Shown piece after piece: positions 43,034 through 52,799 of a stretch of DNA of 64,000 nucleotides. How positions within the stretch are numbered: the stretch's first letter is position 1; each line of letters starts with the position of its first letter. Source of the stretch: Pseudomonas putida. Lineage in GTDB: Bacteria > Pseudomonadota > Gammaproteobacteria > Pseudomonadales > Pseudomonadaceae. The notes under the pieces were generated by a model that saw only the letters and a list, made by a program, of their open reading frames with translations, had not been told where the DNA came from and did not search any database. The DNA lies in assembly GCF_028682635.1 (NCBI RefSeq), contig NZ_JANHLK010000017.1, positions 1 through 64,000 on the forward strand, written 5' to 3'. The position numbers were made by a program, and so were the translations under genes.

Positions 43034-44011
43034 TCAGCCTTTGATGAAGGACAGCAGATCCTGGTTGATCACGTCGGCATGGGTGGTGCACATGCCATGG
43101 GGCAGGCCGGGGTAGGTTTTCAACGTGCCCTGTTTGAGCAGCTTGATGGCCAGGTGCGCCGAATCGGCGATCGGCACGATCTGGTCGTCTTCGCCGTGCA
43201 GCACCAGGGTCGGCACGTCGATGGCCTTCAAGTCGTCGGTAAAGTCGGTTTCCGAGAAGGCTTTGATGCAGTCGTACTGCGCCTTGGCCCCACCATTCAT
43301 GCCCTGGCGCCACCAGTTGTCGATGATCGCCTCGGAGACTTTCGCGCCCGGGCGATTGAAGCCATAGAAGGGACCGCTCGGAAAATCACGATAAAATCCT
43401 GAACGGTTGTCGGTCAGGGCCTTGCGCAGACCATCGAAGACGTCCAGAGGCAGGCCGCCCGGATTGTTCGCGGTGCGCAGCATGATCGGCGGCACGGCAC
43501 CGATCAGCACCGCCTTGGCGACGCGACCGCGGCCATGACGCGCCACATAACGCGCCACCTCACCGCCACCGGTGGAGTGACCGATGTGCACGGCGTTCCT
43601 GATGTCGAGATGCGCCATCAGCTGCGCCACGTCGGCGGCATAGGTATCCATCTCGTTGCCCATGGCGGTCTGCGAGGAACGACCATGGCCACGGCGATCG
43701 TGGGCAATGACGCGAAAGCCCTTGCCTGAGAAAAACAGCATCTGTGCATCCCAGTCGTCACTGGACAGGGGCCAGCCATGATGGAACACCAGCGGCTGTC
43801 CGGTGCCCCAATCCTTGTAGAAAATCTGCGTGCCGTCCTTGACGGTGAGTATCCCCGACCCGCTGGCATGGCCGTCGTTCTTGCTGCCCGCCGGCACCGC
43901 TGCCGGGGTCGATTGCGCTGCGAGCGCAGGTAGCGTCACGGCCAGGGCGGCGGCCATGGCGCCGGTGGTCATCAATCCTCTGCGGGTAGTTCCGCTTGTC
44001 TCATCTGTCAT
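43034..44011 (-). CDS. Tat-exported alpha/beta hydrolase, non-heme chloroperoxidase/arylesterase-like
   Basis: The 325-residue protein begins with a twin-arginine signal (TTRRGLMTTGAMAAALAV) and carries an alpha/beta hydrolase core: oxyanion region FHHGWPLSSDDWD, nucleophile Ser in GHSTGG, catalytic Asp in LHGEDDQIVP and His in GLPHGM. It resembles cofactor-free haloperoxidase/arylesterases, usually cytoplasmic; export is an extra feature. The start at 44011 has a GAGGT site eight bases upstream. The natural substrate is unknown. Confidence 0.86.
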   Translation of the reverse strand: MTDETSGTTRRGLMTTGAMAAALAVTLPALAAQSTPAAVPAGSKNDGHASGSGILTVKDGTQIFYKDWGTGQPLVFHHGWPLSSDDWDAQMLFFSGKGFRVIAHDRRGHGRSSQTAMGNEMDTYAADVAQLMAHLDIRNAVHIGHSTGGGEVARYVARHGRGRVAKAVLIGAVPPIMLRTANNPGGLPLDVFDGLRKALTDNRSGFYRDFPSGPFYGFNRPGAKVSEAIIDNWWRQGMNGGAKAQYDCIKAFSETDFTDDLKAIDVPTLVLHGEDDQIVPIADSAHLAIKLLKQGTLKTYPGLPHGMCTTHADVINQDLLSFIKG

Positions 44012-44495
44012 GATCGACACCTCATGTGTGTTTTGAAGGTAGCGCCGGCGGGGCCCGGGACAGGCCATCCGGCGACGCTTTGGCAGCTCAGAATTTATGA
44101 GCAAACCAAGGCACTGAACACTGGACATGGGTGTGTGGGATTAACGCTTTGGTATGGGCAACCCCCCTGTAGGAGCGAGCTTGCTCGCGAAAAACCAGAG
44201 AACGCCACGGGGCGTCAGGTTTCCCGCGTCATCGTTAGCGTCCATCGTCGGAGCGTTCCAATTTACCGGGCGGGATGTGGACCTGTATCCGAGCTTTCCC
44301 GGAAAGCGTGGGCCTGTCCGAAACGAATGCTTGCGGCCTGAGATTGTCCCCGCCAATATCAATCGCTATCCACCCCTCGGCAGCGCCTGTGAACCGGGCC
44401 AACTAATCAGCACATTAGCGAAAAAAATACCCCTCGGAGAGGGGTACTTGTGTGGTTACAATTTACTGAGGTCCCTAGGCGGGACGCCAGGTGGA
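44012..44495. other. gene-free region of 484 bases with REP and terminator
   Basis: No gene is supported between the hydrolase and dipeptidase genes. It holds a REP unit with the palindrome GCGAGCTTGCTCGC (about 44168-44191), a G/C-rich stretch with weak dyads and the dipeptidase terminator at 44421-44446. Confidence 0.6.
44421..44446 (-). terminator. intrinsic terminator of the dipeptidase gene
   Basis: On the minus strand TACCCCTC-TCC-GAGGGGTA (8-base stem, 3-base loop) is followed by TTTTTTT. It lies 50 bases after the dipeptidase stop. Confidence 0.85.
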
Positions 44496-46235
44496 TCAAA
44501 GCTTCGGCAACTGCCCGATACGCCCCATCATCTCGGTCACGATCTGCAGGTCGAGCAGGAACTGCTCGGTGGTCTTGAACTCGTTGTCGTTGTGACCGGT
44601 GTACTTGACGTCCGGCATGGCCAGGCCGAACTGCACGCCGTTGGGCAGTTCATGCACCGAGGTGGCGCCGGCGGAGGTGCCGAACTTGTGCTCCATGCCG
44701 AGGTTTTCGCTGGCCACGGCGAGCAGGGCCTTGACCCATTCGCCCTCGGGGTTGCGGAACATCGGTTCGGCGATGGAGTAGTCGAAGGCTGGGGCGATCT
44801 TGCTCTGCTTGCTCCACGCATCCAGTTTTGTAGCGATTTCAGTCTTGAGCGTTTCCGGCGATTTGCCCTTCGGCACGCGCAGGTTGACCGCCAGCTTGAA
44901 GGCTTTTTCATCCATCCCGACATAGGTCAGGGAGGTGGTCAGCGGGCCCATGAATTCATCGGAGAAACCCACCCCCAACTTGCCACCCAGGTAGTCCAGG
45001 CCCCAGTTGTCGGCGGCGTAGCGGGCCGCGTCGGTGATGTGGTTGTGCTTGAGTGCGACCTTGCCGTCGAGGCTGTTGATGAAGTCGAGCATCCTGGCCA
45101 CCGGGTTGACACCGGACTCGGGCTCGGAGGAGTGGGCGGAGACGCCGGTGACGGTCAGCTTGACGTCCTTGCCATCCACCTTGGCGGTGACTTCGAAGTT
45201 GCCGCCATTGCGCTTGGCATACTCGCTGCCGGCCTGTTGCAGGCTGGCGGCCAGCTCTGCGGGCTTGTCTGTCACCAGGGTGGCGACCGAGGTCGACGGT
45301 ATCTGGTTGGTAGCCAGGCCACCGGTCATCGAGGTGATTTCGGCGCCATTGCCCTGACCCTTGCGCTTGGCGAAGCTGGCCATGACGGTGCCGTAGCCTT
45401 TCTCGGCGATCACCACCGGGTAGCCGCCGTCCAGCGCCAGGTTGTAGTTGGGCGTCGGGTTGCGTTCGAAGTAGTAGGGGATGGCGTCGCCCGTGGTTTC
45501 CTCGGTGGTGTCTACCAGCAGCTTGAAGTTGCGTGCCAGCGGCAGCTTTTCTTCCTTGATGACCTTCATGGCGTAGAGCGCGACCACGATGCCGTTCTTG
45601 TCATCCTCGGTGCCCCGGCCATACATGCGGTCGCCGACCAGGGTCACCTTGAACGGATCGAGCCGGGTGCCATCCTGCAGCACCCAGTTCTCTGGCGTCA
45701 CCGGTACCACGTCGGCATGGGCGTGAATACCGACGACTTCATCGCCCGTACCTTCCAGGGAGATCTCATAGACGCGGTTGTCGATGTTGCGAAAGTTCAG
45801 GTTGAACGCCTTGGCCAAGCTCTCGATCTTCCCGGCGATCTTGATGAACTCGGGATTGTCGTGCTGGGCAACGCCCTCGACGCGCACGGTTGGGATGGCC
45901 ACCAGTTCACGCAGGGTTTCGGTGGCCGCGCTGCCGTACTTGATCCGGGCATAGAGGCCGAGCAGGCGGTGGATTTCGTTTTGCTGTTCAGGCGTCAGCG
46001 TCTTGTTGTCCTGGAAGGCACTGATGGCCGGGCCGAGGTTGTCCGTCTTGGCGACGTCGCTCTTGGCCAGGCTGGCCAGGAACTGGCGGAAATCCGTGAC
46101 CGAGGCATCACTGAACGTCTTGAGGATGATCGCGCTCTGTTGCGGGGTGATGTTGGCCTGTGCAGCAAGGGTGAACGACGTCAGGCTGGCGAACATCAGG
46201 GTGGCCGCGGCCAGTTTTTTGAGTGAAAAGTCCAT
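44496..46235 (-). CDS. periplasmic M20-family dipeptidase
   Basis: The 579-residue protein has a signal peptide (FSLKKLAAATLMFASLTSFTLAAQA in part), a pre-domain of about 90 residues and an M20 metallopeptidase core: metal and catalytic motifs HAHADVVP, GTEDDKNG and DTTEETTGD, a lid domain and the last His in TGHNDNEF. The order matches the PepV/Sapep-type dipeptidases, here exported. It would split dipeptides in the periplasm. A GTG/ATG four codons upstream (46247) is possible, but 46235 has better RBS spacing. The following ABC operon is separate. Confidence 0.85.
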   Translation of the reverse strand: MDFSLKKLAAATLMFASLTSFTLAAQANITPQQSAIILKTFSDASVTDFRQFLASLAKSDVAKTDNLGPAISAFQDNKTLTPEQQNEIHRLLGLYARIKYGSAATETLRELVAIPTVRVEGVAQHDNPEFIKIAGKIESLAKAFNLNFRNIDNRVYEISLEGTGDEVVGIHAHADVVPVTPENWVLQDGTRLDPFKVTLVGDRMYGRGTEDDKNGIVVALYAMKVIKEEKLPLARNFKLLVDTTEETTGDAIPYYFERNPTPNYNLALDGGYPVVIAEKGYGTVMASFAKRKGQGNGAEITSMTGGLATNQIPSTSVATLVTDKPAELAASLQQAGSEYAKRNGGNFEVTAKVDGKDVKLTVTGVSAHSSEPESGVNPVARMLDFINSLDGKVALKHNHITDAARYAADNWGLDYLGGKLGVGFSDEFMGPLTTSLTYVGMDEKAFKLAVNLRVPKGKSPETLKTEIATKLDAWSKQSKIAPAFDYSIAEPMFRNPEGEWVKALLAVASENLGMEHKFGTSAGATSVHELPNGVQFGLAMPDVKYTGHNDNEFKTTEQFLLDLQIVTEMMGRIGQLPKL

Positions 46236-46421
46236 TGCTGGAGGCATTCCTTTGCAGGTGGGTTGTAGGAAACTTCTGATCGTTTAGTCAGAAAGATCTG
46301 CAAACTTACACCGCGAAGGTGGGATGGGGCAGCCCCTGAAGTGGGATCTGTCGCACAGAAATGCAAAAGCGGCGCAGAATCGAAAAACCTGAGTGTCGAT
46401 GTTTAATCTCGTTCAACAGCG

Positions 46422-46500
46422 TGCAGGAACACGGCTTGCTGCGCGGCGTTCCGGCGATGGCGGCCACAGGATCGCTATCGCCGGCAAGCCGTGCGCCTAC
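46422..46500. repeat. degenerate REP pair
   Basis: ACGGCTTGCTGCGCGGCG and CGCCGGCAAGCCGTGCGCC-type arms face each other around GGCGATGGCGG, a diverged REPIN just after the ABC ATPase gene. Confidence 0.6.
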
Positions 46501-46510
46501 GTATTGCCCA

Positions 46511-48553
46511 TCAGCCTCTCAACCGAAATGACAATGCCTGAGTAGGTGCAGAAATCGTTGCGGCTCCCGTTTGCTGTGCCAGTTCGGCGACCGGGATATG
46601 GCAACGAATGAACCCGCTGCGGGTTTTCTGCGAAGGCGGGCGGACCTGCGCGCATAGCTCTCCGAGCTGCCTGGGGCAGCGACCCGCCAGGGGGCATCCC
46701 TGACCCGCAATGGAGGGCGAGCCTGGCATGGCTGGCGGTGGCGGCACGTAGTTATCCTTGCACAGGCCCGGGGCCGCGTGCAGGAGCATTTCGGTATAGG
46801 GGTGCAAGGGCGAATCGAAGAGCGCGTCGGTGGCGACCCGCTGCATCAGTTCCCCGCGATACAGCACCGCGACCTGGTCGGCCAATTGCCGCACGACCGC
46901 CAGGTCGTGGGAGATGAACAGCATCGCGACGCCGTGCTGCTGCTTGAGCGCCAGCAGCAGTTCGACGATTCTGGTTTGCACCGATACATCCAGCGCCGAA
47001 AGAATTTCATCGCAGATCAACAGCTTTGGATTGACCAGCAACGCCCGTGCAATCGCCACCCGTTGCCGTTCGCCGCCGGACAACTGTTCGGGAAACCGAC
47101 TGAGGTACCCCGCATGCAATCCGACACTTTCCAGCACCGTCTCCAGGGTGTCGGGTTTCAATTCGATGCCGAAATGACGCAGTGGCCGCTCAAGGATGGC
47201 GCGGATACTGCGGCGCGGATTGAGTGACGCATCGGGGTTCTGGAAGATGTACTGAATCTGCCGCAACTGCTGGACGGACCTGCCGGCGAGTGTCGGGGCC
47301 AGGGTCTGGCCGTCGACGCTGATGCTGCCTGACACCGGCGCGAGCCGGCCGCTGATGGCGCGGGCGATGGTGGATTTGCCGCTGCCGGATTCGCCCACCA
47401 ACGCCACGATCTCACCGGTGTGCAACTCAAGGTCGATGTCACGCGCGATGGGGACGATTTTCTTGCCCAGCCACTGGGTGAACCAGCCCGGCTGCGCGTA
47501 GGACAGCGAGAGTTCGTCCACCGACAGCACCTTGTGCGCATCGCGTTTGGTAGCGAGGGCGATCACCGGCGCAGGTGTCGGGGCTTGGGCGGCGGCCACG
47601 TCGGACCAACGCATGCAGGCGACCGATTGCGCATCGGCCACCGGTATGAGGTGCTGCGGGGTCGTGCGACAGTCGGGGGTGGCGAAGTCGCAGCGCGGTT
47701 CGAACTTGCAGCCCTCGGCCATCTGGTCGCGCCGCAACATGCCGCGCAGGCCGCGCGCACCGCCATGGCCGTGCAGGACTGTGGGGATCGAGGCGATCAG
47801 CCCGCGCGAATAGGGGTGGGCTGGGTGCGCCAGCAACTGATCGCAACGCGCGACCTCGACCAGTTTGCCGGCATACATGACGCCAATGCGATCGGCGATT
47901 TGCGCGAGCAACGCGAGGTCATGGGTGACGTAGAGCATCGCCATGCCGATGCGGCTGCGCAGATCTGACAGCAGCTGGATGATCTGGCGCTGAGTGGTGA
48001 CGTCCAGTCCCGTGGTCGGCTCGTCGAGCACCAGTAGATCCGGGTTGCAGGCCACGGCCATGGCGATCGTCACACGTTGCTGCTGACCGCCGGACAACTC
48101 ATGGGGATAGCGCCGGCTGACATCGGGCAGCCCGACCAGGGCAAACAGCTCGGTGATGCGCTTGTCCATGGATATGCCGTCGGGCAAGGCGCGATGGGTC
48201 GCAATCATCTCGCGGATTTGCCGACCTACGCGCATGCCCGGGCTCAACGCGGTCGTCGGATTCTGCGGGACCAGTGCGATGCGGTTGCCGCGAAGCGTTG
48301 CCAGCGCACGGGTGTCGAGCTTGAGCAGGTCGGTGTCTTCGAACACCACCTGGCCGGTCTGCACGCGGCTGTTGCCGGCACCATAGCCGAGCAGCCGATA
48401 GGCGACCGTGGATTTTCCGCAACCCGACTCGCCGACGAGGCCGAATGTCTCGCCCCGGGCAATGTCGAAGCAAACCCCTTCCACGACATCGGTCCATCCG
48501 GTTTGGCCGGCGTAGGCGATGCCGAGGTTTTGAATCTCGATCAGCTTGGTCAT
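46511..48553 (-). CDS. ABC transporter ATPase with two fused nucleotide-binding domains (DppD-DppF type)
   Basis: The 680-residue protein carries two complete ABC ATPase domains: GESGCGKST with LSGGQQQRVTIAMA in the first half and GESGSGKST with LSGGERQRVAIARA in the second. Each ends with a cysteine-rich oligopeptide-transporter C-terminal region (CKFEPRCDFATPDC; CPLAGRCP). It fuses the DppD and DppF roles. GAGG eight bases before 48553 sets the start. It is the last gene of the operon and drives the Dpp-type importer. Confidence 0.93.
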   Translation of the reverse strand: MTKLIEIQNLGIAYAGQTGWTDVVEGVCFDIARGETFGLVGESGCGKSTVAYRLLGYGAGNSRVQTGQVVFEDTDLLKLDTRALATLRGNRIALVPQNPTTALSPGMRVGRQIREMIATHRALPDGISMDKRITELFALVGLPDVSRRYPHELSGGQQQRVTIAMAVACNPDLLVLDEPTTGLDVTTQRQIIQLLSDLRSRIGMAMLYVTHDLALLAQIADRIGVMYAGKLVEVARCDQLLAHPAHPYSRGLIASIPTVLHGHGGARGLRGMLRRDQMAEGCKFEPRCDFATPDCRTTPQHLIPVADAQSVACMRWSDVAAAQAPTPAPVIALATKRDAHKVLSVDELSLSYAQPGWFTQWLGKKIVPIARDIDLELHTGEIVALVGESGSGKSTIARAISGRLAPVSGSISVDGQTLAPTLAGRSVQQLRQIQYIFQNPDASLNPRRSIRAILERPLRHFGIELKPDTLETVLESVGLHAGYLSRFPEQLSGGERQRVAIARALLVNPKLLICDEILSALDVSVQTRIVELLLALKQQHGVAMLFISHDLAVVRQLADQVAVLYRGELMQRVATDALFDSPLHPYTEMLLHAAPGLCKDNYVPPPPAMPGSPSIAGQGCPLAGRCPRQLGELCAQVRPPSQKTRSGFIRCHIPVAELAQQTGAATISAPTQALSFRLRG

Positions 48554-48576
48554 GGTTCCAACCTCTTTATTGTTAT

Positions 48577-49470
48577 TCATGCACCGACCACTGAGCGTTG
48601 GCCCAGCATTCTCGATAACCCGTCGGTAAAGAGATTGAGGCCCACCACCAGGGAGGCGAAGCCCAGGCCCGGGCCGAACACCGTCACCGGCGAAGCGATC
48701 AGCAGGCCACGGTTCTCGCTGATCATCAGGCCCCATTCCGGTGTGGGCGGGCGGATACCGAAACCGAGGAACCCGAGTGCGCCGATCAGGATGGGCGCAT
48801 AGCTGATCCGCAGGGAGAACTCGACCAGCAGCACGTTGGCGGTGTTGGGGAGAATTTCCCGCAGGACGATGGACCAGGTTCCCTCACCCCGCAGCTGGGC
48901 TGCCGCGACATACTCGCGCGTGGCGATTTCCATCGAGGCCGCCCGTGCAATCCGGGCAATCCGCGGTGCGTAGACCAGCCCGACCACCAGCACGATCAAC
49001 GCCGGTTCACCGGCCAGGGCAGGGCCGGCAGCAATGATCGTCACCAGCGCCAAGGCGAGGAACGGAATGCTGATCATGGCTTCGACCAGACGCTGCACGA
49101 TCTCGTCGAACAGGCCGCCGAGATAGCCGGACACCAGCCCCAGCGTGGTACCGGCGAGCATGCCCAGCGTCGTGCCGGCCAGGGCCAGCAGCAGGACGAT
49201 GTGCGCGCCATGCATGAACCGGCTGAGGACATCGCGGCCGATTTGATCGACGCCCATGGGGTGTAGCCACGACATGCCGGAGAGCGGCATGCCGGTGCCC
49301 ATTTGCGCAAACCCATAGGGTGTCCAGAACACGCCGAGGAGGGCAAAGAGCACGTGGGCCACGAGGATGATCGAGCCGACCTTGAAGGCACCGGGCATCG
49401 CTTGCCAGTGTGCGAGACAAGCCCGGAATGTTTGCGTGGGCGATCCGGACATCGCGTTGGTGAGACTCAT
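48577..49470 (-). CDS. DppC-type ABC permease
   Basis: The 297-residue protein has an N-terminal OppC_N region (FKVGSIILVAHVLFALLGVF), six helices and the BPD loop (EYVAAAQLRGEGTWSIVLREILPN). The ATG overlaps the stop of the DppB-type gene by four bases, and the ATPase follows after 23 bases. It forms half of the membrane channel. Confidence 0.93.
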   Translation of the reverse strand: MSLTNAMSGSPTQTFRACLAHWQAMPGAFKVGSIILVAHVLFALLGVFWTPYGFAQMGTGMPLSGMSWLHPMGVDQIGRDVLSRFMHGAHIVLLLALAGTTLGMLAGTTLGLVSGYLGGLFDEIVQRLVEAMISIPFLALALVTIIAAGPALAGEPALIVLVVGLVYAPRIARIARAASMEIATREYVAAAQLRGEGTWSIVLREILPNTANVLLVEFSLRISYAPILIGALGFLGFGIRPPTPEWGLMISENRGLLIASPVTVFGPGLGFASLVVGLNLFTDGLSRMLGQRSVVGA

Positions 49471-50420
49471 CGAGTTGTCCTCAGGCGAGGTTGAAGAAGA
49501 ACCGCGCCGATGTCGGCCACCAGATTGGCGGCGATGTAGACGGCCGCGCTGATCATCACGGTGGCCTTGATCAAGGGCAGGTCACGCAGTTGCAGGGCAT
49601 CGATCAGCAGGGTGCCGAAGCCCGGGTAGGAGAAAACCCGCTCGACAATGACCACGCCGCCAATCAGGAAGCCGAGGTTGAGCGCAGTGATGTTGAGCGC
49701 CGGAACGATCGCATTGGGCATCGCGTGGCGCCAAAGCACTGCATGGGGGCGCAGGCCTTTCAGTTCGGCCAGGCGCACGTAGTCGGAGCGCAGGACTTCG
49801 ATGAGACTGTCGCGCAACACCCGGATGGCATACACCGCCATGATGATGGCGAGGGTCACGGCCGGCAGGATCATGGCGCGCAGGTTGTCCAGCCAGGTGC
49901 TGGCATCGGAAACCGTGGCCAGTGCGGGCAGGATGGGCATGGCCACGGCGAAGATGAACAGCAAGATCGTCGCCAGCAGAAAGTCGGGTAGCGACAGCAG
50001 TACCAGTGTTACCACCGATATGATGTGGTCGACCTTGCTGCCACGCCGTGTGGCTTGAATCACCGCCGGCACGATGGCCAGTACCAGGTACAGAGCGAAG
50101 GCCAGAAGCGACAGCAACAGCGTGTTGATGATGCGTGGGCCCAGCACGTCGGCGATCGGTCGCCCGGTTGCAATCGAAACCCCCAGGTTGCCCTGGAGCA
50201 AATCCCCTAGCCAGTGCAGGTAACGACTGAACGGGGGATCACCCAGGTGCAGTTGCGCACGCAGCACTTCCAGGGCCTTGGCGGTGGCGTCGCGGCCGAG
50301 GATACGGGTCGCCACATCGCCCGGCAGGGCTTCGAGAATCACGAAAATCAGCACAGAGACCAGCAGCAGCGTGAGCGCCGACAGCATGATCCTACTGATG
50401 ACAAGCCGCACAATGGTCAT
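49467..50420 (-). CDS. DppB-type ABC permease
   Basis: The 317-residue protein begins MTIVRLVISRIMLSALTLLLV and has the DppB pattern (DVATRILGRDAT, DYVRLAELKGLRPHAVLWRHAMPN). Its start overlaps the cupin-enzyme stop by four bases (ATGA at 50417-50420), and its stop overlaps the next permease start. The tight overlaps tie the enzyme to the transporter. Confidence 0.93.
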   Translation of the reverse strand: MTIVRLVISRIMLSALTLLLVSVLIFVILEALPGDVATRILGRDATAKALEVLRAQLHLGDPPFSRYLHWLGDLLQGNLGVSIATGRPIADVLGPRIINTLLLSLLAFALYLVLAIVPAVIQATRRGSKVDHIISVVTLVLLSLPDFLLATILLFIFAVAMPILPALATVSDASTWLDNLRAMILPAVTLAIIMAVYAIRVLRDSLIEVLRSDYVRLAELKGLRPHAVLWRHAMPNAIVPALNITALNLGFLIGGVVIVERVFSYPGFGTLLIDALQLRDLPLIKATVMISAAVYIAANLVADIGAVLLQPRLRTTR

Positions 50421-51088
50421 TTCGATCCAGCCCCCTGAGTGGTCAAGGTTGAGTCCGACGCCATCCAGTCCGGGAGAAAGGCCGCATCGGTGTCCAGATC
50501 GCCTTGCCAGACGTACAGGAGCACCAAAGGCCGGTCTGCTGCGAGCGTGGCATGGGGAATCCACGAAGGATGATGAATGATCTCACCGGCCTGCCGTGAT
50601 GACCACGCGTCGTCACCGGTTCGCCAGAACGACGGTCCGGTGACGGCGTAATAGATTTCGTCGGCCGGGTGGCTATGCAGCGGATAGTGGGTTGCAGGGC
50701 CGAGGAACATCAGGCCGAAGGAGATTTCGCTGTCCTTGATCAGCGCCGGTGGTCCGCTCTCGGGCCCGCAGATAACGCCGTAGCCGTAGTTGTTGCCAAA
50801 GTCCGCGCTGGGCGGGGCGGCCAGGTAGGTCTCGCTGCGAGTCAGGTGGAGCGCGGGCATGAGCCTGGACAGCGCGTCGGCCAATGGGCAACCCGAGGCA
50901 TAAGTCCGTAGCTCGGCCTCACAGGATGTTTGCACAGGCACCCGGGCGGCAGGCACGTCCTGAAGGGCCGACAGGCGCGATTGCAAATAGCGCAGGCGTT
51001 TGGCGTGGGATTTTGCGACGGGCTGACCCTCGCGATCCAGCACGTCGGCAAAGCATTGGAGAAATCGGGACAGATTAGAGTGTGTCAT
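50417..51088 (-). CDS. DMSP-lyase-family cupin enzyme inside an ABC importer operon
   Basis: The 223-residue protein ends with a cupin that matches the DMSP lyase (DddQ/DddL/DddK-like, DMSP_lyase) family. The likely metal ligands are His134, His138 and His140 with Glu144 and Tyr146/147 in THYPLHSHPADEIYY, and His179 in WIPHATL. The helical N-terminal part of about 110 residues also fits the family. DddQ-type enzymes cleave dimethylsulfoniopropionate to acrylate and DMS, but related proteins may act on other compounds. It sits between a binding protein and DppB, overlapping DppB by four bases. The start may instead be a GTG at 51094. Confidence 0.8.
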   Translation of the reverse strand: MTHSNLSRFLQCFADVLDREGQPVAKSHAKRLRYLQSRLSALQDVPAARVPVQTSCEAELRTYASGCPLADALSRLMPALHLTRSETYLAAPPSADFGNNYGYGVICGPESGPPALIKDSEISFGLMFLGPATHYPLHSHPADEIYYAVTGPSFWRTGDDAWSSRQAGEIIHHPSWIPHATLAADRPLVLLYVWQGDLDTDAAFLPDWMASDSTLTTQGAGSK

Positions 51089-51163
51089 TCGCACAGGCTC
51101 CTCCCCGGAGCCAGCGGGCTCCGGGATTGGATTGAATTCAAAGGGGAAGAGTGGGGCGAGGGG

Positions 51164-52690
51164 CTACTTTGCGCAGTCCAGCTGCGCGTAATCGATGCGG
51201 TTGACGTCGACGTTCGGTGAGTAGCCGCTGCAGCCTTTGCGCAGGCCCGCCACGACCGATGAAAACACCGGAAGGATCATGCCGCCTTCCTGTGCAACCA
51301 TGCGTTGGGCGTCGCGATAGAGCTGGTTGCGCGCTTGTTCATCCGGGGTTTGCCCGGCCTTGGCCACCAGCGCGTCGAAATCCGCGCGTTTCCAGTGAGT
51401 CTCGTTCCATTCCGATGCGCTGTTGAGCGACAGCGTCAAGGCTTCTGCCGGTGGACGCGCACTGGTGTAGGAAATGACCGCCGGCTTTTTCAGCCAGATG
51501 GTGTCCCAGTAACCCTCGGCCGGCGAGGTAATGACGTTGACTTTTATGCCGGCCGACGCGGCCATCTGGGCATAGACCTGCGCCAGCAACAACATGCCGG
51601 GGTAGGAGTCGGACGTATAGAGATCGAAGGCGATGCCGTCAGGATGACCCGCCTCGGCCAGCAAGGCCTTGGCCCGTTTGATGTCTTCTGCGGGCGCTGG
51701 TGTATTGAGACCCAGCGGCGAACTCGGTGGTATCGGTGTATCGACACCGACCTCGCCATAGCTCAGCAGCACGGTATTGAGGATGGTTTGACGATCCATG
51801 ACCAGCTTCATCGCCTCACGCACCTTCACGTTGTCGAAGGGCGCCGTGTCGGTCCAGACCGCGATGTACAGCGAGGTTGCCCCAGGCGTCGATACGAGAT
51901 CGACCGCCGGGTTGCCTTTGAGCGTGATCAGGCTCGCCGGATCGACCACCAGCGACAGATCGATGGAGCCTGACAAGAGCGCCGACAGCCGTGAGGTGGC
52001 TTCGAGACTGGTGGTGATCTCCAGGCAGTCCGCCTTGGGCAAGCCGGCGCGCCAGTAATGCGGGTTGCGCTGCATGACCCGCACCGGACCGTTGGTGGTA
52101 AAGGTCTGCTGAACGAATGGCCCGGTTCCGTTGCCCTGGGTGCGCAGGTCCGTGCCCTTGGCGCCCTCGGGAACCATCAATGCATACTTGGTCGCGATCA
52201 GCATCGGCAGTTCGACCACCGGGGACTTGACCTTGAAGCGCACGGTGTTCTTGTCGACCGCGGTGATACCGGCAGGGTCGAGGAAGGAGAGGGTGGAAAA
52301 ACCGCCGGGCGAGATGGCTGGGTCCAGCAGGCGACGATAGGAATAGGCCACATCCGCGGCATCGAAATCGGAGCCGTCGTGGAACTTCACGCCTTCGCGC
52401 AAATGGAACGTCCATTCGGTTGCATCGGCGTTCGATTCCCAGGATTGCGCCAGGACCGGTATGGGCATCATGGTGTTGCTACGGTCGACCAGGGGCTCAT
52501 AGACGGCGCGGATGTGATAGACGCTGTCGGTGCCGATCAACGCGGCGGGGTCCATCGTCTGTTTCTCGCCGTCCGATTCATACCCCAGTACGCGCACGCA
52601 TTGCTCGGTGGCCAAGACCGTGGGTGACGACAGGAAACATGTTCCGAAAGCCAGTGCAAAAGCTGAGGATGCAAGCAAACTACGTTTCAT
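51164..52690 (-). CDS. family 5 periplasmic binding protein (DppA/OppA type)
   Basis: The 508-residue protein has a signal peptide (MKRSLLASSAFALAFGTCFLS, cleavage near VLA) and an SBP_bac_5 fold: IRAVYEPLVDRSNTMMPIPVLAQSWE, then TEWTFHLREGVKFHDGSDFDAADV and the VREAMKLVMDRQTI region. Members bind peptides, nickel chelates, opines and other small polar solutes. It is the first gene of the operon, 75 bases before the cupin enzyme, and sets its substrate range. Confidence 0.92.
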   Translation of the reverse strand: MKRSLLASSAFALAFGTCFLSSPTVLATEQCVRVLGYESDGEKQTMDPAALIGTDSVYHIRAVYEPLVDRSNTMMPIPVLAQSWESNADATEWTFHLREGVKFHDGSDFDAADVAYSYRRLLDPAISPGGFSTLSFLDPAGITAVDKNTVRFKVKSPVVELPMLIATKYALMVPEGAKGTDLRTQGNGTGPFVQQTFTTNGPVRVMQRNPHYWRAGLPKADCLEITTSLEATSRLSALLSGSIDLSLVVDPASLITLKGNPAVDLVSTPGATSLYIAVWTDTAPFDNVKVREAMKLVMDRQTILNTVLLSYGEVGVDTPIPPSSPLGLNTPAPAEDIKRAKALLAEAGHPDGIAFDLYTSDSYPGMLLLAQVYAQMAASAGIKVNVITSPAEGYWDTIWLKKPAVISYTSARPPAEALTLSLNSASEWNETHWKRADFDALVAKAGQTPDEQARNQLYRDAQRMVAQEGGMILPVFSSVVAGLRKGCSGYSPNVDVNRIDYAQLDCAK

Positions 52691-52799
52691 TTCTGTGCCC
52701 CTGGTTTATTTTTATGGGCCGAGTATGTGATTGCGTTGATGGCTGGGCAAACGAGTATATTTAACCCCCGCTTGAATTTTTATAACGTCGCGAGCAAGC

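Noticed and set aside
44154..46226. 690-codon plus-strand frame opposite the dipeptidase
   Set aside because: It is antisense to a dipeptidase with all metal motifs, a signal peptide and a matching terminator.
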